A DNA stretch of 60,000 nt from Liolophura sinensis (GCF_032854445.1 NC_088303.1:30609265-30669264); one strand, 5' to 3'. Counted from the first letter of the stretch, positions 42,916 through 54,384 are shown. Notes: generated from the letters alone by a model not told the origin. Translations and numbers: made by a program.

Positions 42916-43139
42916 CACTTAAAAAATAAGTTAATTTTGACAGGAAGACTGCTGTCTGAGTGATGTTAGAACGCATTCTGTTATTGCAGAAAGTTGTTCT
43001 GTTCAATATAACACACATATTCTATTCAACATTAAGATTTACTTTATAACAGATCAATGTATCATGATAGCAGAATACATTCTAGCAACACTCAGACAAC
43101 AGATTTTTTGTTAAAATTAACGGATTAATTTTTTGAGTG
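42916..43139. mobile_element. MITE-1, complete copy with TTA target duplication
   Basis: A palindromic 224-bp element: CACTTAAAAAATAAG at the left end mirrors TTAATTTTTTGAGTG at the right. The inner arms GACTGCTGTCTGAGTGATG and CACTCAGACAACAGATT also pair. It is flanked by TTA (42913-42915 and 43140-43142) and inserted into a SINE-A copy, which gives relative age and the exact boundaries. No coding capacity, so it would need a transposase in trans. A 3-bp TTA duplication fits PIF/Harbinger-type or CACTA-type elements. I cannot choose between them. Confidence 0.88.
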
Positions 43140-43248
43140 TTAATGACGGCGGGCCAGTTATATATGGATGTGAGCAAACCAAGGAAAGCCCGCCTCGAAA
43201 GGTTTCAGATTATATGTGACAAACTTTTCCAGATGCTGGTTTAAGTAA

Positions 43249-43300
43249 TATATTATAACATCTCTGGTTTGGCAGAACAACAGCAACATTCGATGAATAT
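43249..43300 (-). pseudogene. Scrap of the CUB-like exon
   Basis: On minus: GTTGCTGTTGTTCTGCCAAA then CCAGAGATGTTATAATATAT, matching the end of the signal peptide and the next residues of 41829-42144 (about 36 of 44 bases by eye). No open frame of its own. Confidence 0.5.
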
Positions 43301-44471
43301 CCGAAAATCAGTCATTATTACTTATTTATTTTAGTTTTACTGATACTTTGCTCTGTGCGTGGATAACTACTGTTGGAATTATGGACAAGGGACACAACTC
43401 AGGTGCTGGATAGGCGGCGGAGGAAATCCTTGATCAAAACAGAGCTCCCACCATTCATTGCTATAGGCACGGGGAACCGAGTTAAACTACAGTTGTGTAA
43501 AGCGTAGGCATGTTCAAATTGTTCATGAGAACTTTTGGCGTTGAAAAATGTATAGAAACACATGAAACTTAGGTATGTAGTAGAACTTGAGATGAACGTT
43601 GGCACTTAAAAGTCTGATTGATTTCAAATTTAGCCAACATATCAGGGGATCCATAAAGTCTATTTGCAAAGCAAAAGAATATAATGTTTAAGCAAATTAG
43701 GTTTCATCTGATACAATGGAATTGATGTTAAGCGAAAAAAATTGGATTTGAAAATTCTAAACATGCATGTTACCTGACGTATGTCTAGTTTGACGTCCTG
43801 ATAACAAATCTGGTCCTACTTCTTCCTCTGCGATTAAATTGCGAAAAGTGCAACTTCCCGCATATTTGCAGGGGTACGTGACAGGAATCTTTTACAACTG
43901 TAAATGTGAAAATCGCTATGGTCTATATAAGTAGTATGTATTTGAATATAGGAAATCGTTCAGCTCTAATAAAAACGCACATAACTTGCAGGCCTTCAAA
44001 ATTTTTTTCAAGGCCAATTTACGGCACTTGGCACAGTTACATTTACATACTACATAGTCTAGATACAATGTATTGATAGACAGGAAGAATGTGCATTTCA
44101 AATTATAAGTTGTCCATATCCAAGTGCATAAAGTCATCATTCAGTTGACCATACGTGACGTCGCATAGATTTGAACCCCTGCGTCTATATTTATTTGATT
44201 TATTATTTTGCTTATCTTGGGCGCTCCAGCTTTACGCTGACTTATCTGGGTGTATGCCAGGTGAAAACCCTTCACACCGCTCAACCTAACCACTCACCTG
44301 GCAAACCCTCTAAGGATAATACAATGAGATAAGATTAGTCGTGTGCTCACATTTGTTAGGTAATTTACAACTTAAGTCATGTAATAGAAGTTATTTAAAA
44401 GGGAAACTTAGAACAAGACAAAAATCAGATTGTGACTGGTTCGTTGTTCTGTAGGATCGATCAAAAAATAT
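43301..44471. other. No confirmed gene
   Basis: A minus frame at 43399-43605 reads EQFEHAYALHNCSLTRFPVP then IAMNGGSSVLIKDF, faintly CUB-like, but without clear splice sites. The rest is AT-rich. Confidence 0.3.
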
Positions 44472-45158
44472 ACACTGAAAAACTAATCAGTTAATTTTAA
44501 CAGAATGTCTGTTGCCACATGCAGCTTGCACTTTTCTCTACAACATATGAAAAATTTAAGTCAACCGCTGCTGAGCTGTTGTTTTTGAAAGTGCAGCCCT
44601 AGAATTTTGTCTCCTTGGCAACCATGTTTTCTGCGAACATGGATCCTTATATTGGTTTCAGTTTGTTCGCTTACACATTGGCTGACCATGGTAACTAAGC
44701 AAATGTAAAGCTCGTATAATATACGGTTAAAAGACAGAATAATTGTCATGGAAGTCGTGCAAAAGTTGTCTAAGGGAGATCAGTAAGAATCTGTTGGTAA
44801 ATGAGCCATGGAGCCATGGAGCTATGGAGCCATGTGTGTTAAGTCCTACATTAATTCTAGCTTCTTCGATTGCTGATGTTGTTCTGTTAATCTAGTTATG
44901 TTGTAATACATAACCTGTGTAATGGCTCCTACATTAATTCCCGATTCTTTGTGAGTGGTCCTAGAATGTTTTCTGCTGTTGCAACAAATTGTTCTGTTAA
45001 ATATAACACACATATTCTATTGCTTCAACATAAGATTCTATAGACTAACAAGACATTATGTTGAATATGACAGAACATTATGTTATAAGAAAATACATTC
45101 TAGCAGCACTCAGATAACAGACGTCCTGTTAAAATTACTAGGTTAATGTTTTGAGAGT
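44472..45158. mobile_element. MITE-1 carrying a captured CUB-like gene fragment
   Basis: The left terminal arm ACACTGAAAAACTAATCAGT then TAACAGAATGTCTGTTGCC stops at 44516. Next come about 125 bp of the CUB-locus upstream segment (44517-44640), about 200 bp of unrelated sequence with a GAGCCATGGA tandem (44804-44836), and part of the CUB-like exon (44844-44985). From about 44965 the MITE resumes: AATTGTTCTGTTAAATATAA, then CAGCACTCAGATAACAGACG and the outer right arm. The exon-to-MITE junction falls in a shared word TAGAATGTTTTCTGCTGTTG, which suggests homology-assisted joining. Other MITE-1 copies are 220-260 bp; this one is ~690 bp. Confidence 0.7.
44844..44985 (+). pseudogene. Truncated copy of the CUB-like exon
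   Basis: CTTCTTCGATTGCTGATGTT, then TAATACATAACCTGTGTAAT and CTCCTACATTAATTCCCGAT, aligned with the minus-strand exon at 42.1 kb. In frame, the signal-peptide Cys codon is followed by TAA where the intact copy has GAA. The copy also lacks its ATG region and everything after residue ~52. Confidence 0.72.
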
Positions 45159-45670
45159 AGTGTTGAAGAGATATCAGTTTAATAATGGCAGATCTATTTC
45201 ATGTATAATTGGTAAGACGAGACTTTTATATCAGCCGAAAGTTTAAAACGGCAAGATCGCGAGATCACGATTAAGCCATGTGACGTCAGGAAATCTATTA
45301 ATAGCTACCTGAGTGTGAGTTCCTCGCCTTGCTGACGCAGGAATAGTCTTAAAATAGCTCGCTCGATTTACCGACAACTTGTTCCAATCCCTTATCACTA
45401 AACGGGCACGTGATGATGGTCATGTGAGACGATACCAAGCCCCGTGTTTCCGCGTGTAGTGATATTTGTGTAACAATCGCTTGTGTAACAAGGATAGAGA
45501 CATTACCCCTCACGCGTACAACATGTAACAGCAGATGGCTTACACGTCTTGATGCATATCAAAGCTAACTGCAGTGACCTGAGTTGTGTGCGATGCACGT
45601 AAGCAGTCGTTATAGTGGTAGAATACTTCTCCCCAATGCGTGATCACATTCATTCGTCTGATTATACTCC
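45159..45670. other. No gene recognised
   Basis: Moderately GC-rich, containing CGCGAGATCACG near 45255. No supported exon. Confidence 0.4.
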
Positions 45671-45671
45671 A

Positions 45672-45830
45672 TCATATGACAGAAATCCTGGATCGGTTTT
45701 TATTCAGGTCTGTACATTTTGTAACAAGAGTCCAACCTTTAATCTGAATATCCAGGCATATTACAGAAATCTTGTGTCAGTTTTATTCAGGTCTGTAGGC
45801 CTACATGAGAATCCAACCTTAAATCCAAGT
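45672..45830 (+). repeat. Two-copy tandem duplication, ~80 bp
   Basis: CATATGACAGAAATCCTGGA ... TTTATTCAGGTCTGTACAT ... AGTCCAACCTTTAATC is repeated as CATATTACAGAAATCTTGTG ... TTTATTCAGGTCTGTAGGC ... AATCCAACCTTAAATCC. Confidence 0.9.
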
Positions 45831-46685
45831 CTTCTTAGCACACCCATGCATATTAAGTAACGTAACCGGTACGAAATATCTGAACATAATCAGTAAAGCT
45901 GGTGCGGAACACCACTCTAATCTGCTTTCTATAAACATGACCTTGGATTGGAATAGTAGTAGGCGTATCTGCGCATGCCCGGTAGCAGTGCTTTGGATGG
46001 GATCGGAACACCATGACATTTCTCTGCAGCAGTGAGTCGTTCATGATAGGCGTATCTGGTGCAAGTATACTCTGCGCCCTTCCAAAACCCACACTGACTA
46101 TATCGATCCGTTCAGTCTGTTATTCCTGGAAAACTATATTTGACTCGCTGATGCCATTGCTGGAGATGTGCCAAATAGGGCCTTGTATAATGGGCGACCA
46201 TAGCAACCAAGTCTGCTGGAATATCAAGGTCAGCCTTTTCCCGAGGGCATTCACTCGTCTGGCGCTCGTTTTGTGGAACAAATACAGACAATTAACGTGG
46301 TCTCCTATCAGCGCTACCAAAGCAATATAGCGTGGCAATAAATCTGTTATTATAAAAACATGAATTCTAAAATTCTGAAACTTAACGGAACAGATTATGA
46401 AGTTTACCGCCTGCTCTATACAGGTTAAGGAACTCTAATAACAAAACGAGTAAGTATGTCTATATGGACACAGTACCTCCACCGTCGTCCCTTCTCAAAA
46501 TGTATAATCATACTACTGAACTGCGCAGTTGTGTTATGAGAGATGTTTAGTTCCAAAAATTGCCTGAAAAGGCTTACAGTAAGATTTCCAGAACAAGCTT
46601 GTTTAGAATACCCCCCATAAAAAGAAGAAGATAAATTTTCATATGTTATACTTGTAAAATTATTTAACCATTGAACAGAATGTGA
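45831..46685. other. No gene recognised; overlapping open frames
   Basis: Three frames (105 plus; 72 and 79 minus) overlap at 45.85-46.34 kb in GC-richer sequence. None has both a recognisable motif and splice sites. Confidence 0.4.
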
Positions 46686-46689
46686 GAGG

Positions 46690-47565
46690 TTGCAAGTGAT
46701 GAAAATGTTAACAATTGCCTATGATGAGAATGTCAACGGCTGTCTGTGGATGTAAATGTCAACAATTGTCTGTAATGAACATGTCAGCGGTTGTCTGTGA
46801 TGAGAATGTCAAGGGTTATCTATGGTGAAAATGTCAACGATTGTCTATGATGAAAATATCAACGGTTGTCTGTGAATGTAAATGTCAACAATTGTCTGTA
46901 ATGAAAATGTCAACGGTTGTCTGTGATGAGAATGTCAAGGCTTATCTATGATGAAAATATCAACGATTGTCTATGATTGGAATATCAACAATTCTCTGTG
47001 ATAAAAATATCGACGGTTATCTTTGATGAAAATGTTAACGATTATCGGTGATGAAAACGTCAACGATTGTCTGTGATAAAAATGTCAACGGATATCTGTA
47101 ATGAAAATGTTAAGGATTGATTGCCCGTGATGAAGTTGTTAACGGTTGTCTCTGATGTAAATGGCAAGAATTGTCTGTGGTGAAAATGTCAACGGTTTTC
47201 TGTGACGAGAACAACAGTTGCCTGAGATGAGAATGTCAATGGTTATCTTTGATGAGAATGTCAACGGTTGTCTGTGATGATAATGTTGACGATTGTCTGT
47301 GACGATAATGTCAACGGTGGCCTGTTTTCTGAATGTCAAGGATTGTCTGTAATGAGAGTTTCAAGTGTTGTCTGTGATGAAAATGTCAACGGTTATCTGT
47401 CAGGAAAAAAAACCAACCGTTGTCTGTGATGAGAATATCAAGGGTTATCTTTGATGAAAATGTCAATGGTTGTCTGTGATGAAAATGTCAACGGTTATCT
47501 GTCATGAAAAGAATCAACGGTTGTCTGTGATGAGAATGTCAACGGTTGCCTTTAATCGAAATGTC
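46690..47565. repeat. 25-bp minisatellite, subfamily 1
   Basis: Units of GATGAAAATGTCAACGGTTG plus TCTGT, about 35 copies with many substitutions and occasional insertions (AATCAACGG, GAAGTTGTTAACGG). Confidence 0.95.
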
Positions 47566-48405
47566 AACCGATGCTTGTCATCAGAATGTGAACGGCTGTG
47601 TGTCATTAGAATGTGTGCGGTCCTCTGACATCAGAATGATCACGGTTGCTTTTGATCAGAAGGAGTACTGTTGCCTTACAACAGAATGTGAACGGTTGCC
47701 TGTCATCAGAATGAGCACAGTTGTTTGACATCAGAATGTGAGCGGTTGAATGTCATCAGAATGATCACAGTTATCTGACATCAGAATGAGTACAGTTGCC
47801 TGTGATCAGAATGAGTACGGTTGCCTGTGATCAGCATGAGTACGGTTCTCTGACATCAGAATGTGTACGGTTGCCTGTTATCAGAATGTGTACGGTTGTC
47901 TGTGATCAGAATGTGTACAGTTGTCTGACATCAAAATGTGAACGGTTGAATGTCATCAAAATGAGTACAGTTGTCTGACATCAGAATGTGAACGGTTGCC
48001 TGTTATTAGAATGAATATGATTCTCTGACATTAGAATGAGCACAGTTGCTTGTCATCAGAATGGGTACGTGTGCCTCTGATCAGAATGAGTACGGTTCTC
48101 TGACATCAGAATGTGAACGGTTGCCTGACATTAGAATGAGTACGATTCTCTGACATCAGAATGAGCATAGTTGATTGTCATCGGAATGGGTATGGTTGCC
48201 TGATATCAGAATGGGTACGGGTCTCTGACATCAGAATGTGAACGGTTGCCTCTGATCAGAATGAGTACGGTTCTCCTGATATCAGAATGGGTACAGTTGC
48301 CTGTCATCAGAATGAGTGCGGTCGCCTTACATCAAAATGTGAACGGTTACCTGTGATCAGAATGAGTACGGTTCTCTGATATCAGAATGTCATGAACATA
48401 TAACG
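47566..48405. repeat. 25-bp minisatellite, subfamily 2
   Basis: Units of CATCAGAATGTGAACGGTTG plus CCTGT, about 33 copies. Same length and layout as subfamily 1 (AATGT-AACGGTTG), but GATGA is replaced by CATCA and GTCAA by GTGAA or GAGTA. The switch occurs within about two units near 47560-47620. Confidence 0.95.
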
Positions 48406-48682
48406 GTCACCTGATTATCATGTACAGATTGTAATCAAGGTACACATAGACATGGATCAGGGTCATTCGAATGCCTTCTCATGGTGTGCCGTCCCCAGTT
48501 GAATGTCACAGTATGAAGATCGCATCAAGCGTCAGGAGATGACAATTTCCTAAATGTCAACACACTGATGGCTCTATACCGTTCCTACGGTGAGAAGTTA
48601 GAAAATGCAGCAGTTACAGACACAAGGAAAAAGAAATTGAATTCAAAATGGAACCATATTCACAAAAGTATTTACCACAATG
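48406..48682. other. No gene recognised
   Basis: Spacer between the 25-bp array and a SINE. Nothing recognised. Confidence 0.45.
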
Positions 48683-48755
48683 CTGAATGTCGTCATATAA
48701 GTGAAATATTCTTGAGTACAGCGTAAAGCTCCAATCAAATAAATAAATAAATGAA
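48683..48755 (+). mobile_element. SINE-A 3' fragment
   Basis: ATGCTGAATGTCGTCATATA, GTGAAATATTCTTGAGTACA and the AATCAAATAAATAAATAAAT tail. Confidence 0.9.
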
Positions 48756-50365
48756 ACAAAAATATCTGAGGTTAGCGACCATGATATGAGAGCCTTGTCG
48801 ACAATTCATGGCACTCATTGGTCAGTTTGTCTAGTCTCTAGTTCGTAGAAATTGACATGTCTATCACCAATATGGTCGTAGACGTTTGCAAGTCGCACCT
48901 GGACAAATTCGCCAACTTACCAAAGGTGGGTAGTTTAACCCAGACACTTGGGTACTTTGAGCCAATAAAGCTGACCGCCATTCGATGGATGAAAATTATT
49001 CTTTTCTATAGTGTTAAACATTCAACAATTAAATAAATAAATAATTAATAATTAACTATAAAAATGAATTAAAATAAAAGCAATTTGCTCAAGAGTAGAT
49101 TACTAGTAGGATGAGCAATGACATCCTTCCCTAGTATAAGACGAATGAGAATGATTGATAATATGAGAAAATGACTAAATCTCTGTTAGATGTCAAGGGT
49201 GTAGATGAATGAACACGCGTCTATTCTTGTCGTACAAACAAATGAAGTTATTTGAACGTTATTTAAGAAAGGTTGTTTGAACCATCCAGGTCTAGTGTTC
49301 GAATCTAATTTCCGCTGCTTGTTATGGCTGCGATTTTAAGTCAGGAATATTGTTAGGTATGGTGCGTGATGTTCATTTCCTAAGTTATATTGACGTACTG
49401 TCGCCATTTTTGAGAGACAATGTTAAGGTTACATCAACTTTAGCGGTGAATTAAAAAACTTTCAGGCAAATTTTCATACAACTGCGGAGTTCCTCTTTCT
49501 ACTTACATGTCAGCTTACATCGTAGATTGATACACTCTCCTCTCCCCGCCATGTCATGTCAACTACGTCGTCATGGGCAGAGACAGCACGGTGACAGTCA
49601 GCTTAACTGGAATCAGTACCCTCTTAGTTTCGCGGAATTCTGTGTATTTTAGGGTGTAATGTATTTTTTCGCCGTCACCCTGCCATTTTTGGTGTACAGG
49701 TGCATGCTTGGCATCAAAATGATGGAATTTGTCTCAGATTTGGGTGGGTATGAGTTTTCATGAATGAAAGTTTGAAATTCTTGGCGAGAGGACACAAAGA
49801 GACATTTGGTGATGAGGCTGCGAATGCCGAGGAGGCCTCCCAGCTGCTACCATAGAAAGGCCCAGATTTTGAAGGTCAACCTAGGTCAAGATTTTATGGC
49901 TTCTTTCTCACAAGCTGGGCCAGGTATGCACCAAAGCTTATTGGTCACTGACTCTTTGGGACTGAGCTACAGCGCTAAACGTTAACATTGTCGCTTATGG
50001 AAAATTAAGGGGGTCTGAGGTCAATTGGGGACTTTCTCCGGATGACTGCCTGGTATACGTGACTGTTCCGGTCTGATTAGTTTGAAAGGCAAACCAAGCG
50101 CGTGCATGCACCGATAACCGTGGGAGAAAGATGCCTGGCTTGTTTTTTATTATTTTTGTTTTAGGCAACTTCCACAATTAATTTTCTTTAATAATCAATG
50201 ACAAAATACTTTCTAGGAAGCAAGGATACACGTATCACAATCACAGTGTACACAGATTATGCGACTTACATGGAATATGAAGTGTATATTTTTCCATACT
50301 GTTAATACGTTACTTAATGTGGCTTCACATTTTATTCTGGACCTTGTACATCGCCACCACCCGTG
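48756..50365. other. No gene recognised
   Basis: 1.6 kb with no frame above 60 codons of interest and no shared repeat seen. Confidence 0.5.
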
Positions 50366-50630
50366 CTCGGGTGGTAGTGTGCCAATGACTCAGGCCCCTC
50401 TCACCATGCAGTGTCTGAGAGTTCAAGTCCAGCTCATGCTGGCCTCTCCGGTCGTACGTGAGAATATCTGACATCTACCTGCGCACTGTTTCCCAGGCTC
50501 TGCCCGGTTCCCCTCCCCCCCCCCCCCATCTTAATGCTTCCGCCATCGTAGAAGTGAAATGCTTCTGAGTACTGAGTGAAACTCCAATTAAGAAAATAAA
50601 TAAATACATAAATAAATAAATAAATAAATT
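50366..50630 (+). mobile_element. SINE-A, near full length, with C-run
   Basis: GTGCCAATGACTCAGGCCCC, GAGAGTTCAAGTCCAGCTCA (B box), CTCTCCGGTCGTACGTGAGA, a run of about 14 C with one interruption at 50512-50527, the 3' block and an (AAAT)n tail. The head is altered (CGGGTGGTAGTGTGCC). Confidence 0.9.
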
Positions 50631-51041
50631 GTACATGGCGCATATCCAACTCAGCTGGGCCACTACCTAGCTCAGGAGTCTAACGGTTTCTGTAAGAATG
50701 TGAACGAACTTGAATATTGAGGTCGCATGTTTGGGGCCTTCATATTTGCATGACCATTCAGCTGACATTCGACGACGGTATTGCGGTTGTGTTAGTGTTA
50801 CATAACAAACGATTCTGTATTTAGCGGTGGGATGGAGTAGGGATACGACGTGTGCAATTAGCACGAGGTCTATGTTTTATTTCTGATTCTTTATATATAT
50901 ATATTATATATATAGGTCCACGAGATATGCTCTAGGGAAGTACGGCTGCCGTACTTTCCTGCGGCAGAAAATTACAGTTACTGAACAGAATAACGACAAA
51001 CGTTTAATGCCTTGGAGACGACGTTTTGTGGACGAACTGGT
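50631..51041. other. No gene recognised
   Basis: Contains a short (TA)n tract at about 50891-50915. Otherwise nothing recognised. Confidence 0.45.
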
Positions 51042-51054
51042 AAGATGACGTAGT

Positions 51055-51305
51055 GAGTGAGTGAGTGAGTGCTTGGGGTTTAACGTCATACTCAACAATT
51101 TTTCAGTCATATGACGACGAAGGAATCATTAGGGTGCATGTACGTGTAATGTACCTCCTTGTAGCAGGACGGATTTCCACCGCTCTTTTATTTAGTGCTG
51201 CTTCACTGAGACGACTTACCGAAGGCAAGTAAGTCGACCCACCCGAGCCATTATACTGATACGGGTCAACCAGTCGTTGCACTATCCGATTCATGCTGAA
51301 CGCCA
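51055..51305 (-). mobile_element. SINE-B copy with perfect target-site duplication
   Basis: The plus strand reads GAGTGAGTGAGTGCTTGGGG, TCAGTCATATGACGACGAAG, CAGGACGGATTTCCACCGCT and ends at GATTCATGCTGAACGCC. A perfect 13-bp duplication AAGATGACGTAGT flanks it at 51042-51054 and 51306-51318. Compared with the 15-kb copy it lacks the head-related part, so it is 5'-truncated on minus. The intact duplication shows recent insertion. Confidence 0.93.
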
Positions 51306-51337
51306 AAGATGACGTAGTACTCATAAGCCTACTCACA

Positions 51338-51600
51338 CACTTAAAAAATTAATGAATTAATTTTAACAGAAAGTCTGTTGCCTGAGTGATGCTAGAATGC
51401 TTTCTGTTATTATAACATAGTAATGGCACACTGTCATATTCAACATAATATCCTGTAAGTCTCATAAAAACTTTATGTTGAACTAATAAAATACATGTGA
51501 CATATCTGACAGAATAATCTAGTGCAATTCTAGCAGAATACATTCTAGCGTCACTCAAACAACAGACTTTCTGATGAAATTAACAGATTAATTTTTGGAA
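51338..51600. mobile_element. MITE-1, long copy
   Basis: The left arm CACTTAAAAAATTAATGAAT, then CAGAAAGTCTGTTGCCTGAG, mirrors the right arm CACTCAAACAACAGACTTTC then TTAACAGATTAATTTTTGG. The AT-rich centre contains CATATTCAACATAATATCCT and is longer than in the 42.9-kb copy. Confidence 0.88.
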
Positions 51601-52092
51601 TGTATATTACCAGAATGTATATTACCAGGGAAGAGCGGAAAGTCCGCATGGAAAATGTGCGAGAAAAAGTATTCGATTCAAATTAATAAGGTACCACACT
51701 TTTTGTTCGTACAAAATGAACGAGATGTCTGCTTCGTTGGTCTTGACCTTGAACTTGTCCTTTTACAGTATTCCCAGGTCGATCTTGCACGACTTTGGTG
51801 CGTGGACATACATTCCTGTACTCGCCACCGTGCTCGGTTCAGTTTTGGCTATGCTGAGGAGCTATTCACAGAAGACATTAAAAGCCCATATGTTTTTATT
51901 CGAGGCAAAAACACTCTAGTGCATCTTGTAGACTAATACAAAATGAAATACCTTCCAATTTTAAGTAGACATAAACTATCAGGTATGTGGTTAAACAGTA
52001 ATCAAATAAAATTAATATATAAAGAACATATCACCACGAACACGGTATACAATGCTCTATGAAGAGGCTTAATTTATTAAAAAGCAGAAATG

Positions 52093-52094
<2 letters not shown>
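51601..52094. other. No confirmed gene; two competing open frames
   Basis: After the acceptor-like TTTTACAGTATTCCCAG (about 51777) one plus frame reads VDLARLWCVDIHSCTRHRAR and another reads SILHDFGAWTYIPVLATVLG followed by SVLAMLRSYSQK, a possible membrane span. They cannot both be real and neither has a good donor. Confidence 0.35.
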
Positions 52095-52178
<84 letters not shown>

Positions 52179-52180
52179 AT
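52095..52180. repeat. (TA)n microsatellite ending in (GT)n
   Basis: About 36 TA dinucleotides followed by GTGTGTGTGTGTAT. Confidence 0.98.
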
Positions 52181-52659
52181 AATGCTGCTGAGGATTTAAA
52201 ACATCTCTTGTTAAGTTGAGAATTCAATCTATGTGGTCATGGTTCTTTATAATATATGACTTCATTAATCCTCTGACACCGTCATCTGGCCTCTACCACA
52301 GAAGTCAAATGCTATTTAAGTTTTATGTAACGTATTAACGTTTATTATTTTGATGACTGCTGTATTAAATCCGCTCTCTGAAGTATTAAGCAAATCAAAC
52401 TATACCCCTACCCTGGTGAATAAAAAGACAAATACGGGTGGATCAATTTTTGTCCTAATTCTGTCTTGGGAATAGACGAGGTTTTGGTACAGCCCCACGG
52501 ACAGGTCATTTTTCAGAATTTTTTGCCTGGAGTTATGGATGGACTTACATAATATTCAATGGTGACCACCTGTCTTCCACACACGTGTCATATACACTGA
52601 GTCATATCTAAGGAAAAGGCGTTTCATTTGTGATTAGGTTCGTTTGTTATACTTGCTTT

Positions 52660-52735
52660 GTTAATGCTGGCCGCCGGCGTGTAAGTGAAATATTCTTGAG
52701 TACGGCGTAAAACACAAATCAAATAAAAAAAAAAT
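52660..52735 (+). mobile_element. SINE-A 3' fragment
   Basis: TTAATGCTGGCCGCCGGCGT, GTGAAATATTCTTGAGTACG and CAAATCAAATAAA plus an A-run. Confidence 0.9.
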
Positions 52736-52788
52736 GAGTAAGTTTACTTTGCTATGCAACAAACATCGTCGTCCACCACTTATCATGA

Positions 52789-52790
<2 letters not shown>

Positions 52791-52873
<83 letters not shown>
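52791..52873. repeat. (TA)n microsatellite
   Basis: About 41 TA dinucleotides. It accounts for the Tyr-Ile repeat of a spurious 62-codon frame. Confidence 0.98.
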
Positions 52874-52875
<2 letters not shown>

Positions 52876-53373
52876 ATGGAGTACTTGACACGGGGCGAGC
52901 AAAACTTCCATGGCAAAGATAACTGTTATGGAGGTCAGAAAATGTACGCCGATTAGTAGCCTACAGGTAGTAAGAAAAAAAACATTTACAAGTTTCAGCT
53001 TTCACGATGGTATGTTCACAATGAAAGCCCACTAATCCCCTACGAAAATGTATACCACTATACTTCAGACACAATTAAACTCTGCCCCTCGAAGTATAAA
53101 TTGTATTTACGCTGTACTACACAAATATTTTGGTGTACTCTCTCGTTAAAAAAGGTTGAAACCTTTTTCAGCTATAGCTGTGTATATGCTCTACTTCTGA
53201 GAGTGTCCTACTTATTTTTCCCTTGTCTTACATTCACGTGCGATCACCACTGCGTAACCTACATATATATCTCAGTTCTTCGTATAGATCAATGTGCAGT
53301 TGACTCTGGTTTAATTCACGTGTGTTATTATAGATAGAAGCTTGTAGAACTTATGGATCAACAGAACAACGGC

Positions 53374-53375
<2 letters not shown>

Positions 53376-53462
<87 letters not shown>
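53376..53462. repeat. (TA)n microsatellite
   Basis: About 43 TA dinucleotides, with a short ATATATATATATATG satellite at 53471-53485. Confidence 0.98.
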
Positions 53463-53464
<2 letters not shown>

Positions 53465-53489
53465 TGTCTCATATATATATATATGTAGG

Positions 53490-54384
53490 CATATAAGTAA
53501 ATATTTCACATAATAATAATAATAATTAAAAAAAACAGACCTGGTATTTAAGAAAATCTATCAAACAATGTTTTAACTAATTCTTTATATGGCGCCTAAT
53601 TATAAAATATTAATATTATGTTGAATTAGCACACACAGTGTAACAGCTTATTAGGCTTTTAGTCAAATGACTGGCGGAGGGTTGGATTCGTTGCCGTTCC
53701 TTATAAGGAGAATATGAAGTCATGCTTGAGCTAAAGAGAATATAGGCCTATGTGTATCACTATGACCTATGTGTGTAGAATAGTAAATCCATCCGGATTA
53801 AAATCCAGATAACGGGGCCAATATGGTTGTCTGTTAACAAGAGCTAACAGAAAACATAACACAATCTATTAGTGTGATAAGATGACGAGCTTTAATTTCT
53901 TTAGAAAATATCAGCATTCATGACTGCTCGTTTGTCGAAACGGCCTGCGAGGAGCGGTGATCATACTGAACGAAAATCATACTGAACGAAATATTCAAAT
54001 TTAGGATTTAAACCCAAACCTTCCACCTTAAAACTTATTTGCTGATATTATTAACCTCCATGGATCATTGAGAATGCAACAAAACAGTGTCTACCATATT
54101 TCAAAAGACTTTTTGGATTTTGGTTCCGTTTTGGGCTTTTCTTGTGATGGTGGACGTGATGTTGAATCAAAGGGCCACAGTTGGATCATTTATCGTGTTC
54201 GATGTGGAAAACTTCTTGGTATAAAACATAACATACGGTGACTGGACCCGTTTAAAACCTTGCCGCTGCCAAGATCTGCCATGGTGCTCAGAATTGAACG
54301 GTAGGCACTGAAAGACAGGTTATCAGCCTTCACTGAATGTAGTGCGCGTTATAATTATACTTAGTTATGTGGTCGGAGTTGAAT
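53490..54384. other. No gene recognised
   Basis: Contains a short direct duplication ATCATACTGAACGAAA at about 53962-53991. No supported exon. Confidence 0.5.

Noticed and set aside
45853-46338. Three overlapping open frames suggesting a gene
   Set aside because: Opposite-strand frames of similar length, no recognisable domain, no consistent splice sites, and no similarity to the other loci in the window.
51595-51936. Possible membrane-protein exon downstream of MITE-1
   Set aside because: Two plus frames compete over the same bases, neither has a consensus donor, and the longer one starts inside the MITE end.
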